From: Peterkaempfera bronchialis
GTDB taxonomy: Bacteria > Actinomycetota > Actinomycetes > Streptomycetales > Streptomycetaceae
Direction of reading: 5' to 3'
Assembly (NCBI RefSeq): GCF_003258605.2
Contig: NZ_CP031264.1
Location: forward strand, 248,001 to 312,000
DNA length: 64,000 nt
Shown: piece by piece, positions 42,216-52,016 of the stretch
Layout of the letters: each line of letters starts with the position of its first letter
How positions within the stretch are numbered: the stretch's first letter is position 1
Notes under the pieces: generated by a model
What the model was told of the DNA's origin: nothing
The model's database searches: none
Seen by the model: the letters and a program-made list of their open reading frames with translations, nothing else
Position numbers and translations under genes: made by a program

Positions 42216-43478
42216 TCAGTCGAACTTGTAGAGCTCGCCGCAGGTGGCCTCGGCGTCCGGCACCCACGCGGTGCCCTTGTAGACGGCGTACCACGCGCAC
42301 TTGACGTACGGGGTGCCGTTCGGCAGCTCGGCCGGCGCGAAGACGGCGGGCGTCACCAGCAGGCCGGCTCCGTCGTAGTCCTTCACCTTGCGGAGGCTGT
42401 CGATGAAGTTGCTGCGCGACACACAGGACCCGGCGGCCTCCAGCCCACGGATGAAGAGGTCGGCCGAGACATAGCCGGGGCCGGCGAACCCGACGTTCGG
42501 CGGGGTGTCGGGGGCGTACTTCGCCATGGTGTCCACGTACTTCTTGGTGGCGGGGGTGCCGAGTTCCGTGGGCACGGTGCCGACCGGGGTGACGATCGCT
42601 CCCTGGAGGAGGTCCGAGATCTGGCTGGAGACCTTGGGATCGTAGACGCCGGCCACGAGGACGCTCTTGAGCTTGACGCCCTGCGCCCGCAGCGCCTTGA
42701 GGATGGAGACGCTGGAGTCGGTCAGCAGCTGGGCGGAGAGCGCGTCGACCCCCGCCCGCTTCATCTTGATCGCGACGGCGGTGGCGTCGAAGGAGCCCAG
42801 CGGGATGTCCCACTGCTTCATGCCGACCTTCAGGCCCACCTTCTCGGCGGCGAAGTCGATGCCCTTGGCGGAGTTGATGGCGCCGGCCGAGTTGTGGGCG
42901 AGGTTGGCGAGGTTGGTCGCTCCCCCTTCCTTCATCCGCAGCATCTGGGCTGTCGAGACGTAGCCGGTGGCGGAGGCGCCGGCGAAACCGAACGCGTTCT
43001 TGTTGGCCGCATAGGCGGGCTGACCGGGATATCCCAACACCGGTACGTTCTGCTGCTTCAGGTAGTCGTACATGGTGTCGACGCGCGATGCCGACAGCAC
43101 GCCGAAGACCTGCTGGGACTGGACGGCGTTGCGCGCGGCGGCGACCTGCTGCGCGCCGTCGCCCATGTCGTCGCCCGACACCACGGTGATCTTGCGGCCG
43201 TTGACCCCGCCCTCGTCGTTCTGGAGCGCGAAGCGGGCCTTCGCCGCCTGGAGGAAACCGTCGAAGGTCGTCGCCGACGGGCCGGTCTGGGGGTCGATGA
43301 CCGCGACCTTGACCTCCTGTGAGGTCACGCCGGGGGACGTACAGCCGGAGGACGACGAAGAGGTGCTCGCTCCGCACGCGGCCAGGCCGGTTGCGGAGAG
43401 CGCCATCGCCGCCGTCACCGCCAGCACACCTCTGCGGGACGGTCTGGCCGCCGGGGAATCGGATGAGGGTATGCCCAT
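42216..43478 (-). CDS. ABC transporter substrate-binding lipoprotein (LivK/amide-binding type)
   Basis: A 420-residue lipoprotein: residues 1-35 are a signal peptide with twin Arg (RPSRRGVLAVTAA) and lipobox LAAC. The mature protein has the periplasmic Leu/Ile/Val-binding fold: VKVAVIDPQTGPSATTFDGF, ARFALQNDEGGVNGRKITVV, and VFGVLSASRVDTMYDYLKQQ. ATG 43478 has GGAGGAG upstream. It is the first gene of the Liv operon, behind operator F. The ligand is unknown; context suggests the island's carboxylate substrate. Confidence 0.9.
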   Translation of the reverse strand: MGIPSSDSPAARPSRRGVLAVTAAMALSATGLAACGASTSSSSSGCTSPGVTSQEVKVAVIDPQTGPSATTFDGFLQAAKARFALQNDEGGVNGRKITVVSGDDMGDGAQQVAAARNAVQSQQVFGVLSASRVDTMYDYLKQQNVPVLGYPGQPAYAANKNAFGFAGASATGYVSTAQMLRMKEGGATNLANLAHNSAGAINSAKGIDFAAEKVGLKVGMKQWDIPLGSFDATAVAIKMKRAGVDALSAQLLTDSSVSILKALRAQGVKLKSVLVAGVYDPKVSSQISDLLQGAIVTPVGTVPTELGTPATKKYVDTMAKYAPDTPPNVGFAGPGYVSADLFIRGLEAAGSCVSRSNFIDSLRKVKDYDGAGLLVTPAVFAPAELPNGTPYVKCAWYAVYKGTAWVPDAEATCGELYKFD

Positions 43479-43596
43479 GGAACTCTCCTCCACACGAACG
43501 TGGTCGATTGGCTGCTGCAAGAACGGTGCGCAGTTACCGGGTCGGACGCCGTCCGGGAATGAATGAAGGAGTGCCCAGGAACACTGCCGACACCCG

Positions 43597-43615
43597 TACC
43601 GTAATGCAAACGGTA
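43597..43615. promoter_or_regulatory. Island operator F
   Basis: TACCGTA (43597-43603) and AACGGTA (43609-43615) with spacer ATGCA, 119 bases upstream of the lipoprotein gene. A further CACCGTA at 43620-43626 is offset by 11 bases, possibly an extra half-site. Confidence 0.75.
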
Positions 43616-43733
43616 AGCGCACCGTAGTGGCCTGCATCACAGCTGTCAACAGCTCGTTTCATCACGGTTTCGCGGCGTGTCCACGGCCCTGGAACAGGGG
43701 TCGGCGCGGTCCGACGAGAGCTATTGACGGTTG

Positions 43734-43752
43734 AACGGTAACCGTTACGGTA
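43734..43752. promoter_or_regulatory. Island operator G
   Basis: AACGGTA (43734-43740) and TACGGTA (43746-43752) with spacer ACCGT, 65 bases upstream of the fused acyl-CoA dehydrogenase gene. Confidence 0.75.
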
Positions 43753-43816
43753 TAGACATCCGAAGCGGCGTCAACCCATCGGACAACAACGGCGTCACAA
43801 GCCAGGAGGCCACCCC

Positions 43817-45973
43817 ATGGCACTCGCCATCAATGATGATCACCGCGCCCTGGCGGAGGTGGTGAAGTCCTTCGCGGCGGCGGAGAAGGTGCGCGCGTCG
43901 TCCCGCTCGGCCCTGCAGCAGCCGACGGCAGCGCTGCCCGGTTGCTGGAAGCACCTCTCCGACCTGGGCTGGCTCGGGCTCCATGTGCCGGAGGCCCACG
44001 GGGGGTCCGGGTACGGCCTGCCGGAGCTGGCCGTCGTCGCGGACGAGCTCGGCTGGTCCGTCTCCCCCGGCCCTTTCCTGGCCTCCGCCGCTGCGGCGGC
44101 GATCCTCGCCCAGTGCGGCACGGACGCCCAACGGGAGCGGTACCTCAGGGAGGTGGTCGACGGGTCGCTGATCGTCGGGCTGGCCCTGACGCCGGGGCTG
44201 ACGGCCCAGAGCGGTGCCGGGGCCGACGGCGACGCCGGTGCCGTGCTCGCGGGCCGCTGGGCCAAGCTGCTGATGGTGCGTATCGACGACGACATCGTCC
44301 TGGTGGACTCCGACCACGCCGGGGTGCACCTCGAACAGGTCAACGGCCTGGATCCGTCGCTGGGACTGTCCAGGCTGACCGTGCGCGGTCTGGTCCCCCC
44401 GGAGGGGGCCACCCTGACCGCGGCCGCGCCGACGGCTCTGCGGATCCTCCGCACGCTGGCGGCGGCCGAGGCCGCCGGCGGGGCCCGCGCATGCCTGGAC
44501 ATGGCCGTGGACTATGCCAAGGTGCGGGAGCAGTTCGGCCGTACGATCGGCACCTTCCAGGCGGTCAAACACCACCTGGCGAACATGCTGGTCCGCACGG
44601 AACTCGCGACAGCCGTCAGCTGGGACGCCGCCCGGGCGGCCACCGGGACTCCGCAGGGCGCCCTGGCCGCCGACGCTGCCGCCGCCCTGGCCCTGCGCGC
44701 CTACCAGGAGAACGCCCAGCAGAACATCCAGATCCTCGGCGGCATCGGCTTCACCTGGGAGCATGACGCGCATCTGTATCTGCGGCGCGCGGTCGCCCTG
44801 CGGAACCTCGTCCACGCCCTGGGCAGCGCCGAGGACGACCTCTACGAGCTGAGCCGCGCGGGGGTGCGTCGGCAGTACGACGTGGACCTGCCGGAAGAGG
44901 CCGCCCGGTACCGAAGCGAGACCCGGGAGTTCCTGGCCCGCTACCACGCGGCACCCCCCACGGCGCACCGGCGGCTACTCGCGGAGTCCGGCTATCTGGT
45001 GCCGCACTGGCCCCGCCCGTACGGCAGGGCAGCCGGGCCCGTCGAGCAGCTGGTCATCGAGGACGAGTTCTCCGGCGTGGAGGTCCCCGTCCTCGGCATC
45101 GGCGGCTGGGTCCTGCTCACCCTCCTCCAGACGGCTGCGCCCGAGCAGGTCGAACGCTGGATCCCGCCCAGCCTGGCCGGGCAGCTGACGTGGTGCCAGC
45201 TCTTCAGCGAGCCCGACGCGGGCTCCGACGCCGCGTCCGTGCAGACGAAGGGCATCCGGGTCGAGGGAGGGTGGCGGGTCACCGGCCAGAAGGTGTGGAC
45301 AAGCGGGGCCCAGCACAGCGACCGAGGGTTGGCGACCGTCCGGACCGAGCCGTCGGCGCCCAAGCACAAGGGCATCACGGCCATGGTCGTCGACCTGCGG
45401 GCGCCGGGGGTGGAGGTCCGCCCGCTGCGCGAGATCACCGGCGAGGCACTGTTCAACGAGGTCTTCCTGAACGATGTCTTCGTCCCCGACGCCGATGTGG
45501 TCGGCGAGGTCAACGAGGGCTGGAAGGTGGCACGCACGACCCTCGGCAATGAGCGGGTGACCATCGGCGGCGGGTCCCGGGAGGGAGTTCCCGCCTCCGC
45601 GCTGATCGACCTCGCCGAGCGCCATGCGCAGGACACCGGCCAGGAGCTGCGGCGACGGATCGCCGGGCTGATCGCCGAGGAGCACGCCATGCGCCTGGTC
45701 AACCTGCGTCAGGCCGCCCGGGCGGTCACCGGCTCCGGACCCGGTCCGGAAGGAAATGTGACCAAGCTGCTCTCCGCCGAGCACGCACAGCGGGTGACCG
45801 AGCTCGCCGTGGAGATCGCCGGTCCCGCCGCACTCATCGGGCAGGAGGAGCGCGTCACCTTCGAGTACCTCTTCGACCGCTGCCTGAGCATCGCCGGGGG
45901 TACGTCGGAGATCACCCGCAATGTGATCGCCGAGCGAATCCTCGGGCTTCCGCGCGACCCGCTGATCCGCTGA
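43817..45973 (+). CDS. Fused two-domain acyl-CoA dehydrogenase (FadE34-like)
   Basis: A 718-residue protein made of two acyl-CoA dehydrogenase modules. Residues 1-~350 match the subunit at 24588: EQFGRTIGTFQAVKHHLANM and ILGGIGFTWEHDAHLYLRRA. Residues ~365-718 match the subunit at 25723: LFSEPDAGSDAASVQTKG, VTGQKVWTSGAQHSDRGL, ARTTLGNERVTIGGGS and CLSIAGGTSEITRNVIAERI. The arrangement parallels mycobacterial FadE34, a fused counterpart of the alpha2-beta2 enzymes. It forms a single-gene unit behind operator G, convergent with the TetR gene. Confidence 0.92.
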   Translation: MALAINDDHRALAEVVKSFAAAEKVRASSRSALQQPTAALPGCWKHLSDLGWLGLHVPEAHGGSGYGLPELAVVADELGWSVSPGPFLASAAAAAILAQCGTDAQRERYLREVVDGSLIVGLALTPGLTAQSGAGADGDAGAVLAGRWAKLLMVRIDDDIVLVDSDHAGVHLEQVNGLDPSLGLSRLTVRGLVPPEGATLTAAAPTALRILRTLAAAEAAGGARACLDMAVDYAKVREQFGRTIGTFQAVKHHLANMLVRTELATAVSWDAARAATGTPQGALAADAAAALALRAYQENAQQNIQILGGIGFTWEHDAHLYLRRAVALRNLVHALGSAEDDLYELSRAGVRRQYDVDLPEEAARYRSETREFLARYHAAPPTAHRRLLAESGYLVPHWPRPYGRAAGPVEQLVIEDEFSGVEVPVLGIGGWVLLTLLQTAAPEQVERWIPPSLAGQLTWCQLFSEPDAGSDAASVQTKGIRVEGGWRVTGQKVWTSGAQHSDRGLATVRTEPSAPKHKGITAMVVDLRAPGVEVRPLREITGEALFNEVFLNDVFVPDADVVGEVNEGWKVARTTLGNERVTIGGGSREGVPASALIDLAERHAQDTGQELRRRIAGLIAEEHAMRLVNLRQAARAVTGSGPGPEGNVTKLLSAEHAQRVTELAVEIAGPAALIGQEERVTFEYLFDRCLSIAGGTSEITRNVIAERILGLPRDPLIR

Positions 45974-45989
45974 TCCGCCGACCTGCTGA

Positions 45990-46019
45990 CCCCCCCCCGG
46001 CCCGAACGCCCTGAGGGCG
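45990..46019. terminator. C9 run and weak hairpin between convergent genes
   Basis: Nine consecutive Cs occupy 45990-45998, unusually long for this DNA, followed by a short hairpin CGCCC/GGGCG at 46007-46019. Together they may terminate the fused dehydrogenase and TetR transcripts, but the stem is only five base pairs. Confidence 0.3.
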
Positions 46020-46033
46020 CCGCCCCCGCCCTG

Positions 46034-46762
46034 TCACTTGGAGGCGGCGCCCGCCTTGGCAGCCTTGCGGTCGGCGGCGAGCAGTGCGCGCAGGCCTCGG
46101 AGGTTGTTCTCGACACCGAAGGCGAAGTCGTCGTCGCTCACCATGTTCCACGAGTGGCGTTCGACCTCGCGGGACATGATCGGCATCTTGCTGGCGAGGT
46201 GGGCCCTCGGACTCGACGTCCCCTCGGCGAGGCCGTGGGCGCGCATCATCCGCTCCACCATGAGCGAACCCCGGGTGTAGACGGAGAGCGTGAAGTAGGC
46301 GTAGCTCGCGGACTCCTCACTGAAGCCGGCGCCGACCAGCACTTCAAGGATCTCCTCGATACGCGACCAGGTCAGCGTGATGGTGTCGTCCGAGTAGCTG
46401 GCGCCGCGCATGATGCTGAGATCGCAGAGCACGTCGTCGGTGCGCAGAATGGAGCGGAAGTTGGTGAAGAACTCCCGCAGGACTTCCTCCCAGGTACGCC
46501 CTTCCAGCGGAGGCATCTGCCCGTACAGCCTCTTGAACGCCTCCTCGGTGAGGGCGTCCAGCAAGTCCTCCTTGCTCTTGAAGTACCAGTAGATACTCGT
46601 CACGCCGACATCGAGGTGCTGGGCGAGCCGGGGCATGCTCAGCCCGTCGACCCCATCCGCCTCGCAGAGCGTGAACGCGCCTCGGAGGATCTCTTCCGAG
46701 GTGATCGATCCCCGGGCTCGCCTGCGGCGCGGTGAAGCGGTGCGCTTCGCCTGGGCAGCCAT
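46034..46762 (-). CDS. TetR-family regulator, probable regulator of the catabolic island
   Basis: A 242-residue protein with an N-terminal basic stretch (KRTASPRRRRARGS), then a TetR helix-turn-helix in residues ~20-65 (ITSEEILRGAFTLCEADGVD, MPRLAQHLDVGVTSIYWYF). The remaining ~170 residues are an unassigned helical ligand domain. It is the only regulator gene among the island operators, and its own upstream region has a variant site (46786-46812), which makes it the best candidate to bind TACSGTA-N5-TACSGTA, probably as a repressor released by an acyl-CoA. Direct binding is inferred. Confidence 0.85.
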   Translation of the reverse strand: MAAQAKRTASPRRRRARGSITSEEILRGAFTLCEADGVDGLSMPRLAQHLDVGVTSIYWYFKSKEDLLDALTEEAFKRLYGQMPPLEGRTWEEVLREFFTNFRSILRTDDVLCDLSIMRGASYSDDTITLTWSRIEEILEVLVGAGFSEESASYAYFTLSVYTRGSLMVERMMRAHGLAEGTSSPRAHLASKMPIMSREVERHSWNMVSDDDFAFGVENNLRGLRALLAADRKAAKAGAASK

Positions 46763-46785
46763 GGACTTCTCCCGTCACCAGCCAT

Positions 46786-46812
46786 TACGGTATGCCTATC
46801 GATAGTACCGCA
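46786..46812. promoter_or_regulatory. Variant operator upstream of the TetR gene
   Basis: TACGGTA (46786-46792) and TACCGCA (46806-46812) stand 20 bases apart rather than 12, flanking a palindrome TATCGATA (46797-46804). It lies 24 bases upstream of the TetR start, consistent with autoregulation but with a different geometry from the other sites. Confidence 0.6.
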
Positions 46813-46851
46813 GGCACCGGCTCGGCATGGCCGCTTCAGGAGCCCGGGGGG

Positions 46852-47148
46852 TCACAGCAGCAGCGCGCCGGTTGCCGCGCCCAGCGCCGCCCCGGCCACG
46901 GTCTGCGCGGCGCTGTGGTAGCCGAGGGCGACCCGGGACCAGCAGACGGCCGCCGTCAACGCGTGGGCGAGCAGCCACCAGGGCGAGTGGACGACGGCGA
47001 GCAGGGTGACGACCGCCGACGCGACGGCCGCGTCCACGGAGATCTTCCACAGGGCGTTGACCGCCAGCAGCAGGACCGTCATCGCCCAGAGGGCGACCAT
47101 CGCGGTCAGCAGGTCGGCCGGCGCATCCAACCAGGCTCCACCATTCAA
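46852..47148 (-). CDS. Truncated PAP2-like membrane protein
   Basis: A 98-residue frame (TTG 47148) with three or four hydrophobic segments. WKISVDAAVASAVVTLLAVV and CWSRVALGYHSAAQTVAGAA match the C2 and C3 motif regions of PAP2 phosphatases, but the catalytic His of C2 is Asp, the C3 Asp is Gln, and the N-terminal half with the C1 motif is missing. No good ribosome binding site precedes the frame and a terminator hairpin abuts its start. It is probably a decayed gene or a catalytically dead relative. Confidence 0.45.
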   Translation of the reverse strand: MNGGAWLDAPADLLTAMVALWAMTVLLLAVNALWKISVDAAVASAVVTLLAVVHSPWWLLAHALTAAVCWSRVALGYHSAAQTVAGAALGAATGALLL

Positions 47149-47151
47149 GGA

Positions 47152-47185
47152 CGAAGGCCCGGGCCGCGTTGCGGCCGGGCCTTCG
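47152..47185. terminator. Hairpin terminator after the EF-hand gene
   Basis: CGAAGGCCC pairs with GGGCCTTCG and GGCCGC with GCGGCC around a three-base loop (GTT), with one bulged G at 47161. It lies 13 bases beyond the minus-strand EF-hand stop. Confidence 0.8.
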
Positions 47186-47197
47186 GGGTGGGGTGGG

Positions 47198-47731
47198 TCA
47201 GGTCGTCGGGGTGGCGACCAGGTGGTCGCCGGGGATACCCGCCTTGTCGGGGCTGTAGTACTCCTTGATGCCGGTGATCCAGGTTGTGGCCGCGATCCGA
47301 TCCGCGTCCGTGGGTTCGAAGGCGTCGAAGAGTGCGTCGATATTCGCGGGGGCGAAGCCGATGGCCCTCATCAGGGCGGTGAAGGCGGGCCGCCCGATGA
47401 ATCCGTCGCCGTCCAGATGACCCATGCCGACGAGTGACTCGGCGAATTCGCTGATTGCCTCGCTGAAGCGCTCCGGAGCGAGCACGCAGGCCACGTACTC
47501 GTCGAAGCTGATTCTGTTGTCGTGGTTGGCGTCCAGCTCGCGGACCAGCGTCGTCCAGTATTTCCGGAAACCGGCCAGCATCGCGCTTTTTGCTGCTTCG
47601 TCGGCTTCGGGAACCGCCTGGATGACGCGCTCCGCCATGAGCTCGAAATCGTCGGCCTCAAGGTAGCGGTTGCCGTCGGCGTCGAACAGAGAGAACACCA
47701 GCTTGACTCGGTCGAGTGCTTCCGTCCGCAT
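47198..47731 (-). CDS. Calerythrin/calexcitin-like EF-hand protein
   Basis: A 177-residue soluble protein with EF-hand loops DADGNRYLEADD (near residue 15), DANHDNRISFDE (near 66) and HLDGDGFIGRPA (near 107), and a degenerate fourth (PTDADRIAATTW). The first two look able to bind Ca2+; the third lacks the final Glu. This layout is that of sarcoplasmic calcium-binding-type proteins known in actinomycetes. ATG 47731 has AGGTGG upstream. It is divergent from the CASTOR/POLLUX-type channel gene, 216 bases away. Confidence 0.85.
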   Translation of the reverse strand: MRTEALDRVKLVFSLFDADGNRYLEADDFELMAERVIQAVPEADEAAKSAMLAGFRKYWTTLVRELDANHDNRISFDEYVACVLAPERFSEAISEFAESLVGMGHLDGDGFIGRPAFTALMRAIGFAPANIDALFDAFEPTDADRIAATTWITGIKEYYSPDKAGIPGDHLVATPTT

Positions 47732-47947
47732 TGTGTCCCACCTTTCCCAGGGCCATGAGCCGGAGAAGTTGCGTTGCATTTTCACTATGCAGGACGGGGT
47801 TCAGAAATTCCCCGAGATGATGGGCATTCAGCAGAAAGAGTGAACATTCTCGGACAGGAGCGTGCCTGGTCGGGCGGCGGGGCTAGCGTGGCTTGCGCAT
47901 CCCGGCCGGACCGCGACCCGTCGCCTGGCAGCCTTGGGGAGCTTGGT

Positions 47948-49849
47948 ATGGCAGACCGCAGGACGCCCACCCGGCTGCGCGTGCGGTACTGGTTCGACAA
48001 CCTGGTGGCCCGGGGCACCCCCACACTCATCGGCCTGCTGACCCTGGCCTGCCTGGTGGTCGTGGTCCCGGCGAGCGCCGGGCTGGTGTGGGCCGACCGG
48101 AACACGCCGAGCACGCACTCCGCCCGGCTCGCGGCGGTCTGGAAGACCGTCGGCGAAACCCTCAGGCTCGGGGGCGCGGTCGGCACTCCCCCCTATGTGG
48201 TGCTGTCGGTGCTGCTGGCCCTGGTGGCGCTGTTCTTCGTCTCCACCCTCGTCAGCCTGATCACCAGCGGGATCAACGAGAAGATCATGGCGCTGCGGCT
48301 GGGCCACTCCACCGTCCTGGAGGAGCGGCACACCGTGCTGCTGGGCTGGTCCGACCAGGTCTTCCCGGTCGTCTCCGAGCTGGTCGCGGCCAACGCCAAC
48401 CAGCGCAAGGCCGTGGTCGCCATCCTCTCCCCCAAGGACAAGGCGGAGATGGAGGACGAGATCAACGCCAAGGTGGGCCGCACCGGCATCACCCGGGTCA
48501 TCTGCCGCAATGGCTCGGTCACCGACCCGGCCGTCCTCGCCCGGGTCAGCCCGCAGACCGCCGACGCCGTGCTGGTGCTGTCCCACGGCGACGACGGCGA
48601 CGACGCCCTGGTGGTGAAGACGCTGCTCGCCCTCAACGCGGCCGTGCCCGACCGGGGTCGGACCGTGGTGGTGGCCGCGGTACGCGACGCCCGCCACCAC
48701 CTGGCCGCCTCGCTGGCCGCCGGGCCGGGCGGCCAGGTACTCAACATCGACGACATCACCGCCCGGCTCATCGTGCAGACCTCGCGCCAGCCCGGCCTCT
48801 CCCGCGTCTACCAGGAGCTGCTGGACTTCGACGGCGACGAGTTCTACATGGTCGCCGAACCGGCGCTCACCGGCCGCACCTTCGGCGAGGCCCTGCTCCG
48901 CTACGCCACCTCGTCGGTGGTCGGCCTGCTGCACGCCGACGGGGCCGTCGACCTCAACCCCCCACCCGCGACCACGATCGGCGCCGACGACCGCATCATC
49001 GTCATCACCCAGGACGACGACACGGCGGTCCTGGCGGACCAGGCCCTGTCCGTCGACGAGCGTGTGATCACCGCCTCCGAACCGCGCCCGCCGTCCACCA
49101 AGCGCCTGCTGCTGCTCGGCTGGAACCGCCGCGCCCCGATGATCGTCGACCAGCTCGACCGCTATGTGGACCACGGCTCCGGCCTGGACATCGTGGCCCA
49201 CGGCGACCCCGGCATCGTCCGCGCCGCAGAGGCGGCCGGCGCGGCGGCGAACCGCCTGGACGTGACCTTCTACAGCGGCGACATCGCGGAGCCGCGCACG
49301 CTGGGCCACCTGGACGTGCCGTCGTACGACGGGGTGATCGTCCTCGGCTACGACAGGTCCGGGGGCGATGCCGGGGACGAGGCCGACACCGACGACCAGA
49401 CGCTGATCACCCTGCTGCACCTACGGGCCCTTGAGGCAGCCGCCGGGCGGGAACTGCCCGTCGTCACCGAGATGTCCGACGACCGCAACCGGCTGCTCGC
49501 CCCGGCCAGGGAGGGCGCCGACTTCATCGTCAGCGGCAGGCTGATCAGCCTGCTGATGACCCAGATCTCGCAGAACCGGCACCTCGCCGACCTGTTCGAC
49601 CGGCTCTTCACGGCGGACGGCAGCGAGATCCACCTCAGGCCCGCCACGGACTACGTCCTGCCCGACCAGGAGACCAGCTACGCCACCGTGGTGGAGTCCG
49701 CCCGCCGGCAGCACCACTGCGCCATCGGCTACCGCCTGCACGCGCATGCCGCGACCGGCCCGTTCTACGGTGTCCGGATCAATCCGGACAAGCGGACGAC
49801 CGTCCGTCTCGGCGCCAGGGACTGGGTGATCGTGGTGGCGGAGGACTGA
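47948..49849 (+). CDS. CASTOR/POLLUX-type ion channel
   Basis: A 633-residue protein with two or three N-terminal membrane segments (TLIGLLTLACLVVVVPASAG near 25-45 and VVLSVLLALVALFFVSTLVS near 85-105). The hallmark GINEKIMALRLGHSTVLEER and HTVLLGWSDQVFPVVSELVA follow. Two RCK/TrkA-N-like regions cover the rest, the second at LLLLGWNRRAPMIVDQLDRY. Plant CASTOR and POLLUX are cation channels of the nuclear envelope; bacterial members of unknown physiology share this architecture. ATG 47948 has GGGGAG upstream. Confidence 0.9.
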   Translation: MADRRTPTRLRVRYWFDNLVARGTPTLIGLLTLACLVVVVPASAGLVWADRNTPSTHSARLAAVWKTVGETLRLGGAVGTPPYVVLSVLLALVALFFVSTLVSLITSGINEKIMALRLGHSTVLEERHTVLLGWSDQVFPVVSELVAANANQRKAVVAILSPKDKAEMEDEINAKVGRTGITRVICRNGSVTDPAVLARVSPQTADAVLVLSHGDDGDDALVVKTLLALNAAVPDRGRTVVVAAVRDARHHLAASLAAGPGGQVLNIDDITARLIVQTSRQPGLSRVYQELLDFDGDEFYMVAEPALTGRTFGEALLRYATSSVVGLLHADGAVDLNPPPATTIGADDRIIVITQDDDTAVLADQALSVDERVITASEPRPPSTKRLLLLGWNRRAPMIVDQLDRYVDHGSGLDIVAHGDPGIVRAAEAAGAAANRLDVTFYSGDIAEPRTLGHLDVPSYDGVIVLGYDRSGGDAGDEADTDDQTLITLLHLRALEAAAGRELPVVTEMSDDRNRLLAPAREGADFIVSGRLISLLMTQISQNRHLADLFDRLFTADGSEIHLRPATDYVLPDQETSYATVVESARRQHHCAIGYRLHAHAATGPFYGVRINPDKRTTVRLGARDWVIVVAED

Positions 49850-49882
49850 TCCATGCCCTCCCCCGGGCGCCGTGGGTGGGCG

Positions 49883-50120
49883 TCACTCCAAGCTGGCGGC
49901 GGCCTCGCCTGGGGTGTAGGTGGCTCCGGCCCTTGTAGAGGCGGGACAGGGTGTTGGAGCCCATGCCCCAGCCCCGGTGGTGGTGGACGAGGCTCTGCGG
50001 GCCGCCGATGAGGTCGAGGTCGCGGTCGACGTCGGGCTGCCGGTCGCCGGGGGGTCAGCTCGGCCCAGGGGCCGACCTCGTGCCCGGCCTCGGCGTTGCG
50101 GGCGGGCAGTTCGCGCGCCG

Positions 50121-50124
<4 letters not shown>
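49883..50124 (-). pseudogene. Arylsulfatase remnant coupled to the ABC transporter operon
   Basis: An ATG at 50124 overlaps the ABC ATPase stop as ATGA, so a fifth operon gene once began here. The first frame (MTARELPARNAEAGHEVGPW) is followed, one frame over, by DLIGGPQSLVHHHRGWGMGS and NTLSRLYKGR, which resemble the GGP...HYxxGWxMAxNTPFRLYK block of arylsulfatases. A third frame (ATYTPGEAAASLE, stop at 49883) ends it. At least one frameshift and a large internal deletion are needed. The sulfatase assignment rests on one motif block. Confidence 0.5.

Positions 50125-52012
<1,888 letters not shown>

Positions 52013-52016
<4 letters not shown>

Noticed and set aside
42216-43478. Leucine-binding protein in the strict sense
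   Set aside because: The fold fits, but the shared operator and the catabolic context make a pathway carboxylate more likely than an amino acid.
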